A DNA stretch of 64,000 bases from Acidobacteriota bacterium (GTDB lineage Bacteria > Acidobacteriota > Terriglobia > Terriglobales > Acidobacteriaceae), in the NCBI GenBank assembly GCA_023410055.1, contig JAEYQK010000122.1, positions 7,453 through 71,452 on the forward strand, in the 5' to 3' direction. Under the pieces are notes generated by a model. That model was not told the origin of the DNA. It searched no databases and was given only the letters and a program-made list of their open reading frames with translations. This document shows positions 25,144-33,742 of the stretch, one piece after another; positions within the stretch are counted from its first letter, which is position 1, and each line of letters opens with the position of its first letter. Position numbers and translations under genes: made by a program.

Positions 25144-27113
25144 GCGAACCTCATAAAGAAGAGCAGGGCGACAAGCGCCAGAAAAATGTAGAGCAGATAA
25201 ATCTGTACATTTCCTGTTTGAAGTTTTCGCAGCCGCGTGGACATCGAAACGATCGCGTCCACTGCCGGGCGGTACAGCGATTTCTCGAAAGAAGTTGTTC
25301 GTCCCGCACGATACGAAATTGCCTTTGGAAAATACGGCTGATCGTCGTAAAGAATCTCGACCGTTCGCTCGGGCTTGTAGAACTTCGTGAACGCCTTGCG
25401 TAGCGGCTTCGAGAATGCCGTCGACGAGTACTGCATTCGGCTATCGAGTTCGGGCATGCCGCACGCCCATGTCGGTGTCATTCGTTTCGCGCGTTTCAGC
25501 AGCGCAATCACTACGAGAAGCCCGACAATTATGGCGCCAACCAGCGGGAGTATGCGCGTAAACGAAAGCGCGCTCACGGGCAACTCCGAAACGTGCAGCA
25601 GCTCTTCGGCAAGCGCCGCTAGGGGCAGCAGCACCAGTCCCGGCAGAATGCCGATCACTACGCAAGCTGCCGCAAGAATCGCCATGGCCGCCTGCATCGG
25701 TTTCGCCACGTCACTCGCGTACTGTGCTTCCAGACTGCGTGCACGCCCAAGAAACGCTACGCTGTAGAGCTTCGCAAAACACGTCACGGCGATTCCGCCG
25801 ATCAGGCCCAGCACACCCGCCATCAGCGGTAGAACCACGGCACCCGTACGGCTTGGAAGTTCAGCTCCGGCGAGAAAGCTGCGGAACATCAGCCACTCGC
25901 TGACGAAACCGTTTAGGAGCGGCAGCGCGATAGCAGAGCAGCATGCGATCAGAAGAATCGTTGCCGTCACCCGCATGCGGTTGAACAATCCACCTAGCTG
26001 TTCGAGATCGAGCGTGTGAGTCACATCCGAAATTGCACCTGCGCCCAAGAACAACGTGCTCTTGAAGAGCGCGTGATTGAGTGCATGGAGCAGCGCGGCC
26101 ACCAAGGCCATCGTCGCCCAGCTTGCAGCACCACTGGCCATGAACACCATCGCCCCGCCCAGACCGAGATAGATGATGCCGATGTTCTCGACACTGCTAT
26201 AGGCGAGCAGGCGCTTAATATCGTGTTCGGCAAGCGCATAGATGATTCCCAGCAGTCCCGTCACCGCGCCTGCAAACAGAACCACGTATCCCCACCAACT
26301 CGGACCGCCACCAAGCAGGTCGAACGTGAAGCGAGCGAATCCGTAAACAGCCGTCTTCAACATCACCGCCGACATCAGCGCGGACACAGGACTCGGTGCA
26401 ATCGGGTGAGCCTTCGGCAACCACAAGTGAAAAGGAACAAGTCCGGCCTTCGTCCCGAATCCCACAAAGGACAACAGGAAGATTGCCGTGCGCATTCCCG
26501 CAGGCATTCCGGCCGCGGCCGCGCGCACGGCTGCGAAGTCGAGGCCTGCTGCGTGTGGCAGGAAGAGCAGGAAGCTGGCGATAACCGCCGCTGCTCCCGC
26601 GTGCATCATCAACAGATATATAAAAATGTTGTGCCGCCGCTGTTCGGAGTCTCCATCGACCAGAATCAGTGCCGCCGACAGCAGCGTCATCAATTCCCAA
26701 CCGAACAAGAACGCAAATGCCGTCGATGCTATGACCACCAGCGTCATCGACAGCAGGAAAACCGGCATCAAAGCCCAGAGCCAATCGTGTTTCGCTCCGT
26801 TGTAGTGCCGTTCGAAATACGCCTTCGAGAAGATCGCAACCGGCACGCCGACGACGCAGATCAACAGCAGGAAGAATGCGCTCAGTCTGTCCACTGCAAT
26901 CGCGAATGGAAATGGCGTGAAGCGCGACAGATCAAGTCCGAGCCGATCGCCTCCCCAGAACGAAACTGCCGCAACAACAGCACCGATGCCAAGTACGGCA
27001 GTCAGTGTAATCGACGGCAGCGCAGGAAACTTCTTCGTCTTGCGACAAAACAGAGTCACTGCTGGAAGAAACAGGAGTAGGAGCAGGAACGTGTTGAATG
27101 CTAATTGAATCAT
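25140..27113 (-). CDS. hyfB: HyfB-like proton-pumping membrane subunit (NuoL family), first gene of the operon
   Basis: 657 residues, highly hydrophobic. It carries the antiporter core: AFAFLFGWELMTLLSAALI, FGTKAGLVPFHLWLPKAHPIAPSPVSALMSAVMLK and EHDIKRLLAYSSVENIGIIYLG, plus the long C-terminal extension typical of HyfB (cytoplasmic PTWACGMPELDSRMQYSSTAFSKP segment and a final helix). It starts the run hyfB-C-E-F-G-I. HyfA, HyfD and HyfH equivalents and maturation genes are not present in the window. The gene begins 71 bases after an ArsR-type regulator read in the same direction. Confidence 0.9.
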   Translation of the reverse strand: MIQLAFNTFLLLLLFLPAVTLFCRKTKKFPALPSITLTAVLGIGAVVAAVSFWGGDRLGLDLSRFTPFPFAIAVDRLSAFFLLLICVVGVPVAIFSKAYFERHYNGAKHDWLWALMPVFLLSMTLVVIASTAFAFLFGWELMTLLSAALILVDGDSEQRRHNIFIYLLMMHAGAAAVIASFLLFLPHAAGLDFAAVRAAAAGMPAGMRTAIFLLSFVGFGTKAGLVPFHLWLPKAHPIAPSPVSALMSAVMLKTAVYGFARFTFDLLGGGPSWWGYVVLFAGAVTGLLGIIYALAEHDIKRLLAYSSVENIGIIYLGLGGAMVFMASGAASWATMALVAALLHALNHALFKSTLFLGAGAISDVTHTLDLEQLGGLFNRMRVTATILLIACCSAIALPLLNGFVSEWLMFRSFLAGAELPSRTGAVVLPLMAGVLGLIGGIAVTCFAKLYSVAFLGRARSLEAQYASDVAKPMQAAMAILAAACVVIGILPGLVLLPLAALAEELLHVSELPVSALSFTRILPLVGAIIVGLLVVIALLKRAKRMTPTWACGMPELDSRMQYSSTAFSKPLRKAFTKFYKPERTVEILYDDQPYFPKAISYRAGRTTSFEKSLYRPAVDAIVSMSTRLRKLQTGNVQIYLLYIFLALVALLFFMRFA

Positions 27114-27184
27114 CTGAAATCGCTGGATCGGCGAGTCAACTGGCCGGAGTGGTACTTGCTGGCCAGACTACGACGAACGAGACC

Positions 27185-27517
27185 TCACTTCTGACCTGCT
27201 GGTGACAACTGCTCAAGGAGGTCCCTGATGTTGATGAGTTGATTGTTGAAAATCTGCCGAGCATCGTCCAGCAAACGCGTGATCGCCGGGTCCGATACGG
27301 AATAGAAAACGTTCTGCGCTTCCTTGCGACCGACCACGATGTTGCTCTTCCGCAATACAGCCAGTTGCTGCGACAGCGTGCTCTGCTCAACTCCCAACCG
27401 CGAACCAAGTTCGTTCACACCCAGCTCTCCACCACGCAACGCATCCAGAATCCTGATCCGCATTGGGTGGGATAGAGCCTTAAAGAACTCAGAGGTAAAT
27501 TGGGACATTTCTGGCAT
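27185..27517 (-). CDS. ArsR-family regulator without metal-binding cysteines, upstream of the hyf-like operon
   Basis: 110 residues from the ATG at 27515-27517 (a second Met three codons later is also possible). The winged helix is clear: FFKALSHPMRIRILDALRGGELGVNELGSRLGVEQSTLSQQLAVL. Where metal-sensing ArsR proteins have ELCVCDL, this has ELGVNEL. The predicted protein has no cysteine at all, so it cannot sense metals or redox through thiols. A longer frame starting 47 codons upstream would read through a perfect operator-like palindrome, hence the short start. Position and direction suggest it is co-transcribed with, and controls, the Hyf-like operon. Confidence 0.82.
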   Translation of the reverse strand: MPEMSQFTSEFFKALSHPMRIRILDALRGGELGVNELGSRLGVEQSTLSQQLAVLRKSNIVVGRKEAQNVFYSVSDPAITRLLDDARQIFNNQLINIRDLLEQLSPAGQK

Positions 27518-27531
27518 TTGTAGATACAAAT
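27516..27531. promoter_or_regulatory. Perfect 16-bp palindrome at the arsR start, candidate operator
   Basis: ATTTGTAGATACAAAT has 7-bp arms (ATTTGTA/TACAAAT) around two bases and overlaps the arsR start codon. The AT-rich symmetric form is typical of ArsR sites, so autoregulation of arsR and the downstream operon is likely. Confidence 0.7.
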
Positions 27532-27736
27532 ATTTGCATATAACGAAGAAATCAGCAACAACATTCTTGTCCTTGGCCAGTCGCTTCCTTCCGCCGCTCT
27601 TTAGTGTCAAGATCCCGCCAGCTCCAGAGTCTGCGTAAGTTATTGAATTATGAGCCACAAACTGATTTCATCCCCTTGGCGGATCAAAGCAATGAATCTG
27701 CTACTCTGATACTAGGGTATGAGTTTTCATTAGTGA

Positions 27737-27980
27737 ACGGGGCACTCTGCGCTGATCGTCTCTGTTTCAGCCGCCCAACGGCATCAGTTTTCCTCAGAAA
27801 CGGGACAGTCTGTGGCTGATGCTCGCTGTGTCAGCCGCGCAGCGGCGCCAGCTTTCGCCACAAACGGGACAGTCTGTGGCTGATGGTCGCTGTGTCAGCC
27901 GCGCAGCGGCGCCAGCTTTCGTCACAAACGGGACAGTCTGCGGCTGATGCTCGCTGTGTCAGCCGCGCAGCGGCGCCAGT
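27737..27980. repeat. Four tandem 63-64-bp hairpin repeats
   Basis: Units begin at 27737, 27800, 27864 and 27928 with ACGGGACAGTCTG. The first is diverged and the last three are nearly identical. Each unit carries an inverted repeat GGCTGA...TCAGCC (up to GCGGCTGA/TCAGCCGC in the fourth) round an 11-base loop, so RNA from either strand would form a row of hairpins. It lies in the gene-poor stretch between arsR and rpiB. Nothing is seen in 27532-27736 apart from the space for the arsR promoter. Confidence 0.85.
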
Positions 27981-27986
27981 AGCTAG

Positions 27987-28138
27987 CCGGGGGCGTAAGC
28001 CCCCGGTCGTGAGTCGCAGATTTTACGAGTCCCTGCGCGCAGGGACGGCAGAGGTTTGGGTAGGGCACGGCTTCAGCCGTGCCGTAAACGCCGCAGAATC
28101 AATGCGCCTTTAGGCGCTGAGGTAAGCCCTTCAGGGCC
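27987..28138. repeat. Cluster of five different short palindromes
   Basis: In order: CCGGGGGC-GTAA-GCCCCCGG (27987-28006), GTCCCTGC-GC-GCAGGGAC (28029-28046), GGCACGGCT-TC-AGCCGTGCC (28064-28083), GCGCC-TTTA-GGCGC (28104-28117) and GCCCT-TC-AGGGC (28126-28137). They look like dispersed REP/BIME-type elements piled up in one gap. The remaining 28139-28324 shows no gene or other structure. Confidence 0.8.
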
Positions 28139-28324
28139 CAAATCGACTTTCGCTGTCAGCGACGCCATTACTCATAAGTAACACTTTGGTCAAAAAGCGC
28201 ATTCTTCAGCCGACGCATTCAAGTCAGTCAGACCATTCACTAAGTCCTTTAGATAACCAGTCATACAGAGAACGTAGGGGGAGGGGGTATCCAGACACGA
28301 AGGTTGCATAGTAGTAAACAATAC

Positions 28325-28765
28325 TCATTCAACCGCCGCGACCTTCTGCAATCTCCTCAGGTGACGCTCTGCCTGGCTGAATCGGGCTGCAAGGAAAGTC
28401 TCTATCAGCTCCCACGCCAGAAACGGCCCGACCGTTCGTCCGCCCAGGCAGATGATGTTCATGTGGTCGTCCTCGACACCCTGGTGCGCCGAGAAGCTTT
28501 CGCTGATCAGCGCCGCGCGCACTCCGCGTATCTTGTTCGCGCAAACTGACGCTCCCACGCCGCTCCCGCAAACCGCGATCCCGCGCTCAACTTCGCTAGC
28601 CGCGATCGCGCGCGCCAGCGGCAAAACGAAATCCGGGTAGTCATCGCCCGACTCCAACTTATGCGCGCCGAAATCGACCACCTCGTGTCCGGCTTGACGA
28701 AGTCGTTCGACGATATCCTGCTTCAGAGTAAAGCCGCCGTGATCGGTAGCGATTCCCACGCGCAT
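28325..28765 (-). CDS. rpiB: Ribose-5-phosphate isomerase B
   Basis: 146 residues, the usual RpiB length. It interconverts ribose 5-phosphate and ribulose 5-phosphate in the cytosol. Signature pieces are GIATDHGGFTLK at the N-terminus, the active-site Cys in GIAVCGSGVGASVCANKI (about 66) and DDHMNIICLGGR. It follows pgl by 9 bases on the same strand, so two pentose-phosphate-pathway steps are probably co-expressed. The start is the ATG giving MRVGIATDHGG, which matches the family N-terminus. Confidence 0.93.
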   Translation of the reverse strand: MRVGIATDHGGFTLKQDIVERLRQAGHEVVDFGAHKLESGDDYPDFVLPLARAIAASEVERGIAVCGSGVGASVCANKIRGVRAALISESFSAHQGVEDDHMNIICLGGRTVGPFLAWELIETFLAARFSQAERHLRRLQKVAAVE

Positions 28766-28774
28766 CGTGCCCTC

Positions 28775-29473
28775 CTACCGACTCCCAAGCCGACTCGCCG
28801 CAATACGATCGGCAATCACCACTGCGCTCTCTCTGTTAATCCGCCCAGCAGGAATCGAAACATCTCCATCACTCAGCCGCGCCAGCGCTTCCGCCTTGCT
28901 ACTTTCGATCACCAGCCAGAGAATCCGCCGCACGCGATTGAGCACGGGATAGGTCAACGTCATCCGTCGCCGGCCTTCATATACGCCTGTAATCGCGACG
29001 TCCTTGTCCGTGACATCCAGCACCGGATCGCCCGGAACCAACGACGCCGTATGCCCATCCGGACCAATGCCGAGGTGCGCCAAATCGAGCACAGGAGGCT
29101 CGCCTGCAAGTGCTCGCAATTTCGCGGAGTACTGTGCAGCACCGGCGTTCAGATCAGCCGATTCCACCGGCATTGGATGAATCTGGTCCGTCGGCAACGG
29201 AACGTGATCGAGCAATGCCCGCTTCAACTGTGTCAGATTGCGCTCGGGATCGCCTGCCGGCGCAACCCGCTCATCAACCTGAAACAGATATACGCCAGCC
29301 CACGGTACATCTTCCTTAGCAAGCGCCCGGAACATCGCCACCGGCGAATGCCCGCCGCTCACTGCCAGCAGGAAGCGTCCACGTTCCGCAACAAGACGCC
29401 TCGCATCCTCAGCAATCATCGCTGCCGCGCGCTTACTCGCTGCCTCCGCGTTCTCGAGTATCTCAATCTTCAC
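28775..29473 (-). CDS. pgl: 6-phosphogluconolactonase
   Basis: 232 residues of the glucosamine-6-phosphate isomerase/6-phosphogluconolactonase family, hydrolysing 6-phosphogluconolactone in the oxidative pentose-phosphate pathway. Motifs are FLLAVSGGHSPVAMFRAL, WAGVYLFQVDERVAP and LGIGPDGHTASLVPGDPVL. The absence of the longer C-terminal region and the DGHTASL form favour the lactonase over NagB. It sits between rpiB (9 bases) and a hydrolase gene (6 bases), so all three may form one transcript. No zwf is present in the window. Confidence 0.9.
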   Translation of the reverse strand: MKIEILENAEAASKRAAAMIAEDARRLVAERGRFLLAVSGGHSPVAMFRALAKEDVPWAGVYLFQVDERVAPAGDPERNLTQLKRALLDHVPLPTDQIHPMPVESADLNAGAAQYSAKLRALAGEPPVLDLAHLGIGPDGHTASLVPGDPVLDVTDKDVAITGVYEGRRRMTLTYPVLNRVRRILWLVIESSKAEALARLSDGDVSIPAGRINRESAVVIADRIAASRLGSR

Positions 29474-29479
29474 AAGAGC

Positions 29480-31411
29480 CTACTTCGCGGGCACCAACGG
29501 CAGATCCACAAAGCTGGCCTCACCTGCCGCGTGATAGATACGCTGCGTGGCCTTCACGTAATCTCCGGGCTTGGCGAAAAACATATTGGGCACAAACGTC
29601 TGCGGATTCCGGTCATACAGCGGGAACCAGCTCGACTGCACCTGTACCATGATCCGATGCCCCGGCAGGAACACGTGGTTCACCGTGGGCAGCGTAAATT
29701 TGTAGGTCAGCGGGACATTCGGCGTGATCGCCTTCGCAGTCTCGAAGCTCTCGCGATAGCGTCCACGGAAGATGTCCATCGAGATACTCAACTCGTATCC
29801 GCCCATCTCCTTCTGACTCGGATACTCGTCCGGATAAACATCAATCAGCTTCACAACCCAGTCCGAATCCGTGCCGCTGGTCGATGCGACCAAATTCACC
29901 ACCGGCGCGCCACTTACGCGCACAGCCTCAGTCAATACCGGCGTCGTGTACGTCAGCACATCGGGCCTGCCATCGACGAACCGCTGATCATCAACCAGCC
30001 ATTGCCGCCATGTATCCCGGTCGGGCAACTGTACGGGGCGCTTCTGATGAGGTACTGGCTTCGCCGGATCGGAAACATACTCGTCATAAGCCGCCGAAGG
30101 TTTCGCCTCTCCCGGTGCGGAAAACGACAGCCCAAAGCCGGCCGTCAGATACAACGGCTTCGACTTCGCCGCGCACCCGCTCTCACATGCCACTGGCCAG
30201 GATTTGAGGCGGTCCCAGTGGTTCTCGCCCGTGTCGTAGATCAACACCGGCGGGGTGTCCGCTTTCGGCGCCCCATCTTTCAGATACTGATTGAAGAACG
30301 GCAGCAGCACATCACGGCGGAATTGCAGCGAAGTATCGCCATCCCAGTGCAATGGCCCGAGCGTGCGTCCTTCGTAGTTGACCTGGCTGTGGAACCAAGG
30401 CCCCATCACCAGGTAATTCATGTTGTTGGCCGTATCCTTCGGCTCGACCGCCAGATACGAATGGATGCCGCCCCACATATCTTCCTGGTCCCACAAGCCC
30501 TGCAGCCACATGGTCGGGACCTTCAGCGGTTGCGCCGCCATCACCTTGTCCAGCGCCTGGTCTTGCCAGAACGCGTCATACGAGGGGTGCTCGCTGATCT
30601 TGCGCCACCACGGCAATTGGTCGATACCATTCGCCTTTGCGAAATCTCCTGCCGATCCCGCGCGCAGGAAATTCGTGTAGTCGTCGTAAGCCTCTCGCGG
30701 AATCTCCTTGCCTTCACCTTTCTCAATCATCTGATAAGTGAAGTAATCGAAGTTCACCTGGCGAAACGCGCCATAGTGAAACCAGTCATCGCCCATCCAG
30801 CCGTCCACCATCGGACTCATGGGGGTCGCAACCTTCAGCGCCGGATGCGGATTCACCAACGCCATCACCACCGTGAATCCCTCGTACGAGCTCCCCAGCA
30901 TGCCGACCTTGCCGTTCGACTCCGGAACGTTCTTCACCAGCCACTCGATGGAATCCCACGCGTCGGTCGAGTGATCCGTGTTCGTATTGTTCAGCAGCCC
31001 ACGCAACGGACGCGTCATGAGATACTCGCCTTCCGATCCGTACTTGCCGCGCACGTCCTGATAAACGCGGATGTATCCCGCTTGCACGAACACCTCATCT
31101 GCCAGCGACAACTCGGCGACCATGTGTGGAGAATCGTTGCGGCTCGCTCGACGCGACGCGTTGTAAGGCGTGCGCGTGAAGAGCATCGGCGCATTCTTCG
31201 CCCCTTTGGGAACGACGATGACCGTATGCAGCTTTACCCCATCGCGCATCGGAATCATCACATCACGCTTCTCGCAGTCATACGACGACTTCGGAAACTC
31301 GAACGTCGGCGGTATGTCCGGCGTCTGCAGCGGAGTCTGGGCAACGGCGGCCGTCGCCGGCGCCACGAGAGCAAGCATCACCACAACGAATCGCGAAACG
31401 ATAGAACGCAT
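29480..31411 (-). CDS. Exported CocE/NonD-type alpha/beta hydrolase (X-Pro dipeptidyl-peptidase S15-like)
   Basis: 643 residues from the ATG at 31409-31411, which has GAGGA about ten bases upstream; a TTG six codons earlier is less likely. A signal peptide ends near VAQTP. The S15 catalytic domain has GMLGSSYEGFTVVMAL with the nucleophile Ser in GSSYEG. The C-terminal jelly-roll (PGHRIMVQVQSSWFPLYDRNP) is typical. Members cleave acyl esters, alpha-amino-acid esters or X-Pro peptides, so the substrate is not predictable. It is the first gene of a possible hydrolase-pgl-rpiB run. A large open frame on the opposite strand is a shadow. Confidence 0.87.
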   Translation of the reverse strand: MRSIVSRFVVVMLALVAPATAAVAQTPLQTPDIPPTFEFPKSSYDCEKRDVMIPMRDGVKLHTVIVVPKGAKNAPMLFTRTPYNASRRASRNDSPHMVAELSLADEVFVQAGYIRVYQDVRGKYGSEGEYLMTRPLRGLLNNTNTDHSTDAWDSIEWLVKNVPESNGKVGMLGSSYEGFTVVMALVNPHPALKVATPMSPMVDGWMGDDWFHYGAFRQVNFDYFTYQMIEKGEGKEIPREAYDDYTNFLRAGSAGDFAKANGIDQLPWWRKISEHPSYDAFWQDQALDKVMAAQPLKVPTMWLQGLWDQEDMWGGIHSYLAVEPKDTANNMNYLVMGPWFHSQVNYEGRTLGPLHWDGDTSLQFRRDVLLPFFNQYLKDGAPKADTPPVLIYDTGENHWDRLKSWPVACESGCAAKSKPLYLTAGFGLSFSAPGEAKPSAAYDEYVSDPAKPVPHQKRPVQLPDRDTWRQWLVDDQRFVDGRPDVLTYTTPVLTEAVRVSGAPVVNLVASTSGTDSDWVVKLIDVYPDEYPSQKEMGGYELSISMDIFRGRYRESFETAKAITPNVPLTYKFTLPTVNHVFLPGHRIMVQVQSSWFPLYDRNPQTFVPNMFFAKPGDYVKATQRIYHAAGEASFVDLPLVPAK

Positions 31412-31494
31412 GTGAAAGCAAATCCTCAACAGGGATGATCACTGGCCAATACAGCTGGAATCATTGTATCCGACGAAAATCAGACCTACACCAA

Positions 31495-31531
31495 CGCAAA
31501 AATGCCCACACCGGAGAAGCTCCGATGTGGG
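31495..31531 (-). terminator. Rho-independent terminator after the exported paralogue pair
   Basis: Near-perfect stem CCCACACCGGAG / CTCCGATGTGGG (one mismatch) with a 3-base loop. On the reverse strand the stem is followed by CATTTTTG. It ends transcription of the 31589-35631 gene pair before the CocE-like gene. Confidence 0.85.
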
Positions 31532-31556
31532 TCAGGAGGATTGACATCGCCCGGTG

Positions 31557-31583
31557 CCCCACGTTCGCGCAGCTAACGTGGGG
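31557..31583. repeat. Palindromic repeat copy B
   Basis: Arms CCCCACGTT / AACGTGGGG with loop CGCGCAGCT, six bases beyond the stop codon at 31589-31591. Same family as the copies in cysG and at the galT end. Confidence 0.85.
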
Positions 31584-31588
31584 ACTTT

Positions 31589-33742
31589 TCACTTGCTGTT
31601 GTAGCTAAACGTCACTTTCGTTTCTTCACCCAGCACCAGCGGCCTGACGAAGCGGAACGACGCTCCAGATTTTGGAACTTCCACCGCAACGGGCAGCACG
31701 CCCGCTACGCGACGCTGAAGGTTCATCACGTTAGATGAAACGGAGTTCTGGTACTGGGCCTGGGGAAGATTGCCGTTGCTCTTTTGGGAATCGCGCATGA
31801 CCTCATTGCGTTCGTTCACGAGGATGGCATTAGCTTCCACCGAAATGGTTTCGCTCGCCCCACCGACCATGAGTTGGGTATTCAAGTTCAGTGGTTCGCC
31901 AACGAAAATGGTCCTGGTTTCGTATGTTTTGAATCCCCTTGCTTCAACACGGACAAGGTACTCCCCTGTCGGGAGGCCTGAGGCAGTCCAGTAACCATTA
32001 CTGTTGCTTTCTACGTTCCTCACGAAGCCGTTCGCTGTGTCGGTTAGCCTGATTCGCGCGTCTGCAATAGCGGCCCCAGTTTGATCTACGATAATCCCGC
32101 CGATTTGACCGTGGCCAACCGTGATTCGTTCGCTTTCCATGAAAGCGGCTGGTACAAGACCGGCAGCAATTGCCTCTCCACCGAAATCCTTCACCTTGTA
32201 CTGCTCGGGCAGAAAGACTTCCCACTGCATCAGCCCGATCGGAATATCGAGCTTCGGCAGCGTGAGCTCCGATCCGCCCTTCTTGGCGAACGGCGATCCA
32301 GAATGCATGAACACAAACGATACCGTGTACGCATTCGTCGGCCTGAATCCCGGACGCAGCAGCGGCACGCGACTTCCGTCCGATCCCTGCACCGGCTTTA
32401 CTTTCTCTCCCGCGACGTCAGCCGAAAGAATGCTCGCGCCCGCTGGAAGATCGACTTTCAGGAAGGGCTGCGCCTGGTTGCGAACCGTCAGCTTCACTTC
32501 CGTCAGCGACTTCCCTTCCGACGTCACCATCGTCGTCACCTGCGCGTTATCTGCAATCGCTGCGAGAACGCTGCTGTCCGGAAAACGCACCCAATCCAGC
32601 GCGAGCGCCGGAGCTTCAGTCGGCTGCCGATGATAACGGAATGCCGCCTGCGGAGGATAGTGCACCAGCGCGCGCAGATACGAGTTCGTCTCCTTCACGT
32701 CCATGCGCTTCAGGCTGCCGCCCTCGGTGGCCGTGAGTTCCATCGTCCCCGCACCTTCGACCAGCACCTCGCCCATTTCGCGCTGCGACTGCTTGAACGC
32801 AAGGAATGGAACCTGCACCTTCGTCTCGGTGATCGGCTCTTCTAGCGAGATCAGGAACTGGTGCGCCTTCGCGGTTGGCTCCGTGACCTTGAGCACCAGG
32901 ACGCCCTTCTGCACGTCTGCCGAGTCCAGCGTGTTGCCCGTTGCTCCCGTCAGTTCGTAACCCGCCGGGATCTCGAGCGCGAACTCCGCAGGCTCGCCTT
33001 GCACCACGCTGACATCGGCCAGCGCGATCAGCCGTAGATCTGTCTCGCCAACGCTGACCAGCGTTTTGATATTCGAAAGGAACCGCACCTCCCTCGGTGC
33101 GACTGGTGCAACGACTTCCCGCGTCGCCCACCACACGGTTGCCGACTGTGCTGGATGCAGAGTCGCCTCCAGCGTTGTCCGCCCGTTCGCCGAAGACTGG
33201 TTCGTGATCAGTCCCTGCTGAATGTTGACGATCGTGTGCTCGCCGGGGATCACCAGCGACATCTGCGCGCTCCCTGCGGCAGGCACCGGGATGTTGAACG
33301 ACGCGCGTTTGTTCTCGATCGACAGCGGCATTCCGCTCTCCAACGTCAGGCTGAACTCCGCAGGCCCTACCAGGACAGCCACCTGCATTCCATTCTCTTG
33401 GAGCAGCGGCACGGGCTTGCCGTCCTGGCGCACATCAAGCACCGTCATGCCCGAAGCCAGAGGAACCTTGTTGACGCCTTTTGCGAGGACTTCGCCTTCC
33501 ACCTGCATCGTTCCCAGCACCGACTCGCCTTCGACGCGCAGCTTCATGTTCACGCTCTTGATCGCATAGGGCAGCGGAGGCGCTTCGGGCCGCCTCGTCG
33601 GCTTCGTCGCCAATTCCACCAGCCGGTTGTACTCGAATAGCGGCAACGTGACTTTGCCCGACTCCGGCACTGGAGCCTGCTCTTGCTGCGCCAGGCATAA
33701 ACAGGCCACCAGCAACATTGCGATGATCGCTAGCTTCTTCAT
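31589..33742 (-). CDS. Exported protein of unknown function with an inserted carboxypeptidase-regulatory-like domain (paralogue 1)
   Basis: 717 residues with a signal peptide (LLVACLCLAQQ). Residues 30-540 are a beta-rich region I cannot assign. It begins with a short VTLPLFEYNRLVELA motif, which the next gene shares as WVVLPIDEYDRLHEK. At about 548-640 lies a carboxypeptidase-regulatory-like (CNA-B fold) domain: GQIGGIIVDQTGAAIADARIRL, SNSNGYWTASGLPTGEYLVRVEARGF. After it comes a conserved tail RRVAGVLPVAVEVPKSGASF, again matched in the neighbour. It should be periplasmic or outer-surface. It overlaps the upstream gene by ATGA, so the pair probably works together. Confidence 0.8.
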   Translation of the reverse strand: MKKLAIIAMLLVACLCLAQQEQAPVPESGKVTLPLFEYNRLVELATKPTRRPEAPPLPYAIKSVNMKLRVEGESVLGTMQVEGEVLAKGVNKVPLASGMTVLDVRQDGKPVPLLQENGMQVAVLVGPAEFSLTLESGMPLSIENKRASFNIPVPAAGSAQMSLVIPGEHTIVNIQQGLITNQSSANGRTTLEATLHPAQSATVWWATREVVAPVAPREVRFLSNIKTLVSVGETDLRLIALADVSVVQGEPAEFALEIPAGYELTGATGNTLDSADVQKGVLVLKVTEPTAKAHQFLISLEEPITETKVQVPFLAFKQSQREMGEVLVEGAGTMELTATEGGSLKRMDVKETNSYLRALVHYPPQAAFRYHRQPTEAPALALDWVRFPDSSVLAAIADNAQVTTMVTSEGKSLTEVKLTVRNQAQPFLKVDLPAGASILSADVAGEKVKPVQGSDGSRVPLLRPGFRPTNAYTVSFVFMHSGSPFAKKGGSELTLPKLDIPIGLMQWEVFLPEQYKVKDFGGEAIAAGLVPAAFMESERITVGHGQIGGIIVDQTGAAIADARIRLTDTANGFVRNVESNSNGYWTASGLPTGEYLVRVEARGFKTYETRTIFVGEPLNLNTQLMVGGASETISVEANAILVNERNEVMRDSQKSNGNLPQAQYQNSVSSNVMNLQRRVAGVLPVAVEVPKSGASFRFVRPLVLGEETKVTFSYNSK

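Noticed and set aside
26016..27080. A 354-codon forward open frame opposite hyfB
   Set aside because: The composition (Gln, Arg, His rich) is that of a shadow, and the opposite strand has a full-length HyfB.
27737..27980. CRISPR array
   Set aside because: The 63-64-bp units are contiguous, with no unique spacers between short repeats, and no cas gene is present.
28661..31438. A 925-codon open frame on the forward strand
   Set aside because: It lies entirely opposite rpiB, pgl and the CocE-like hydrolase, all with clear family motifs. Its translation is Arg/His-rich and low in normal protein character, typical of an antisense shadow in high-GC DNA.
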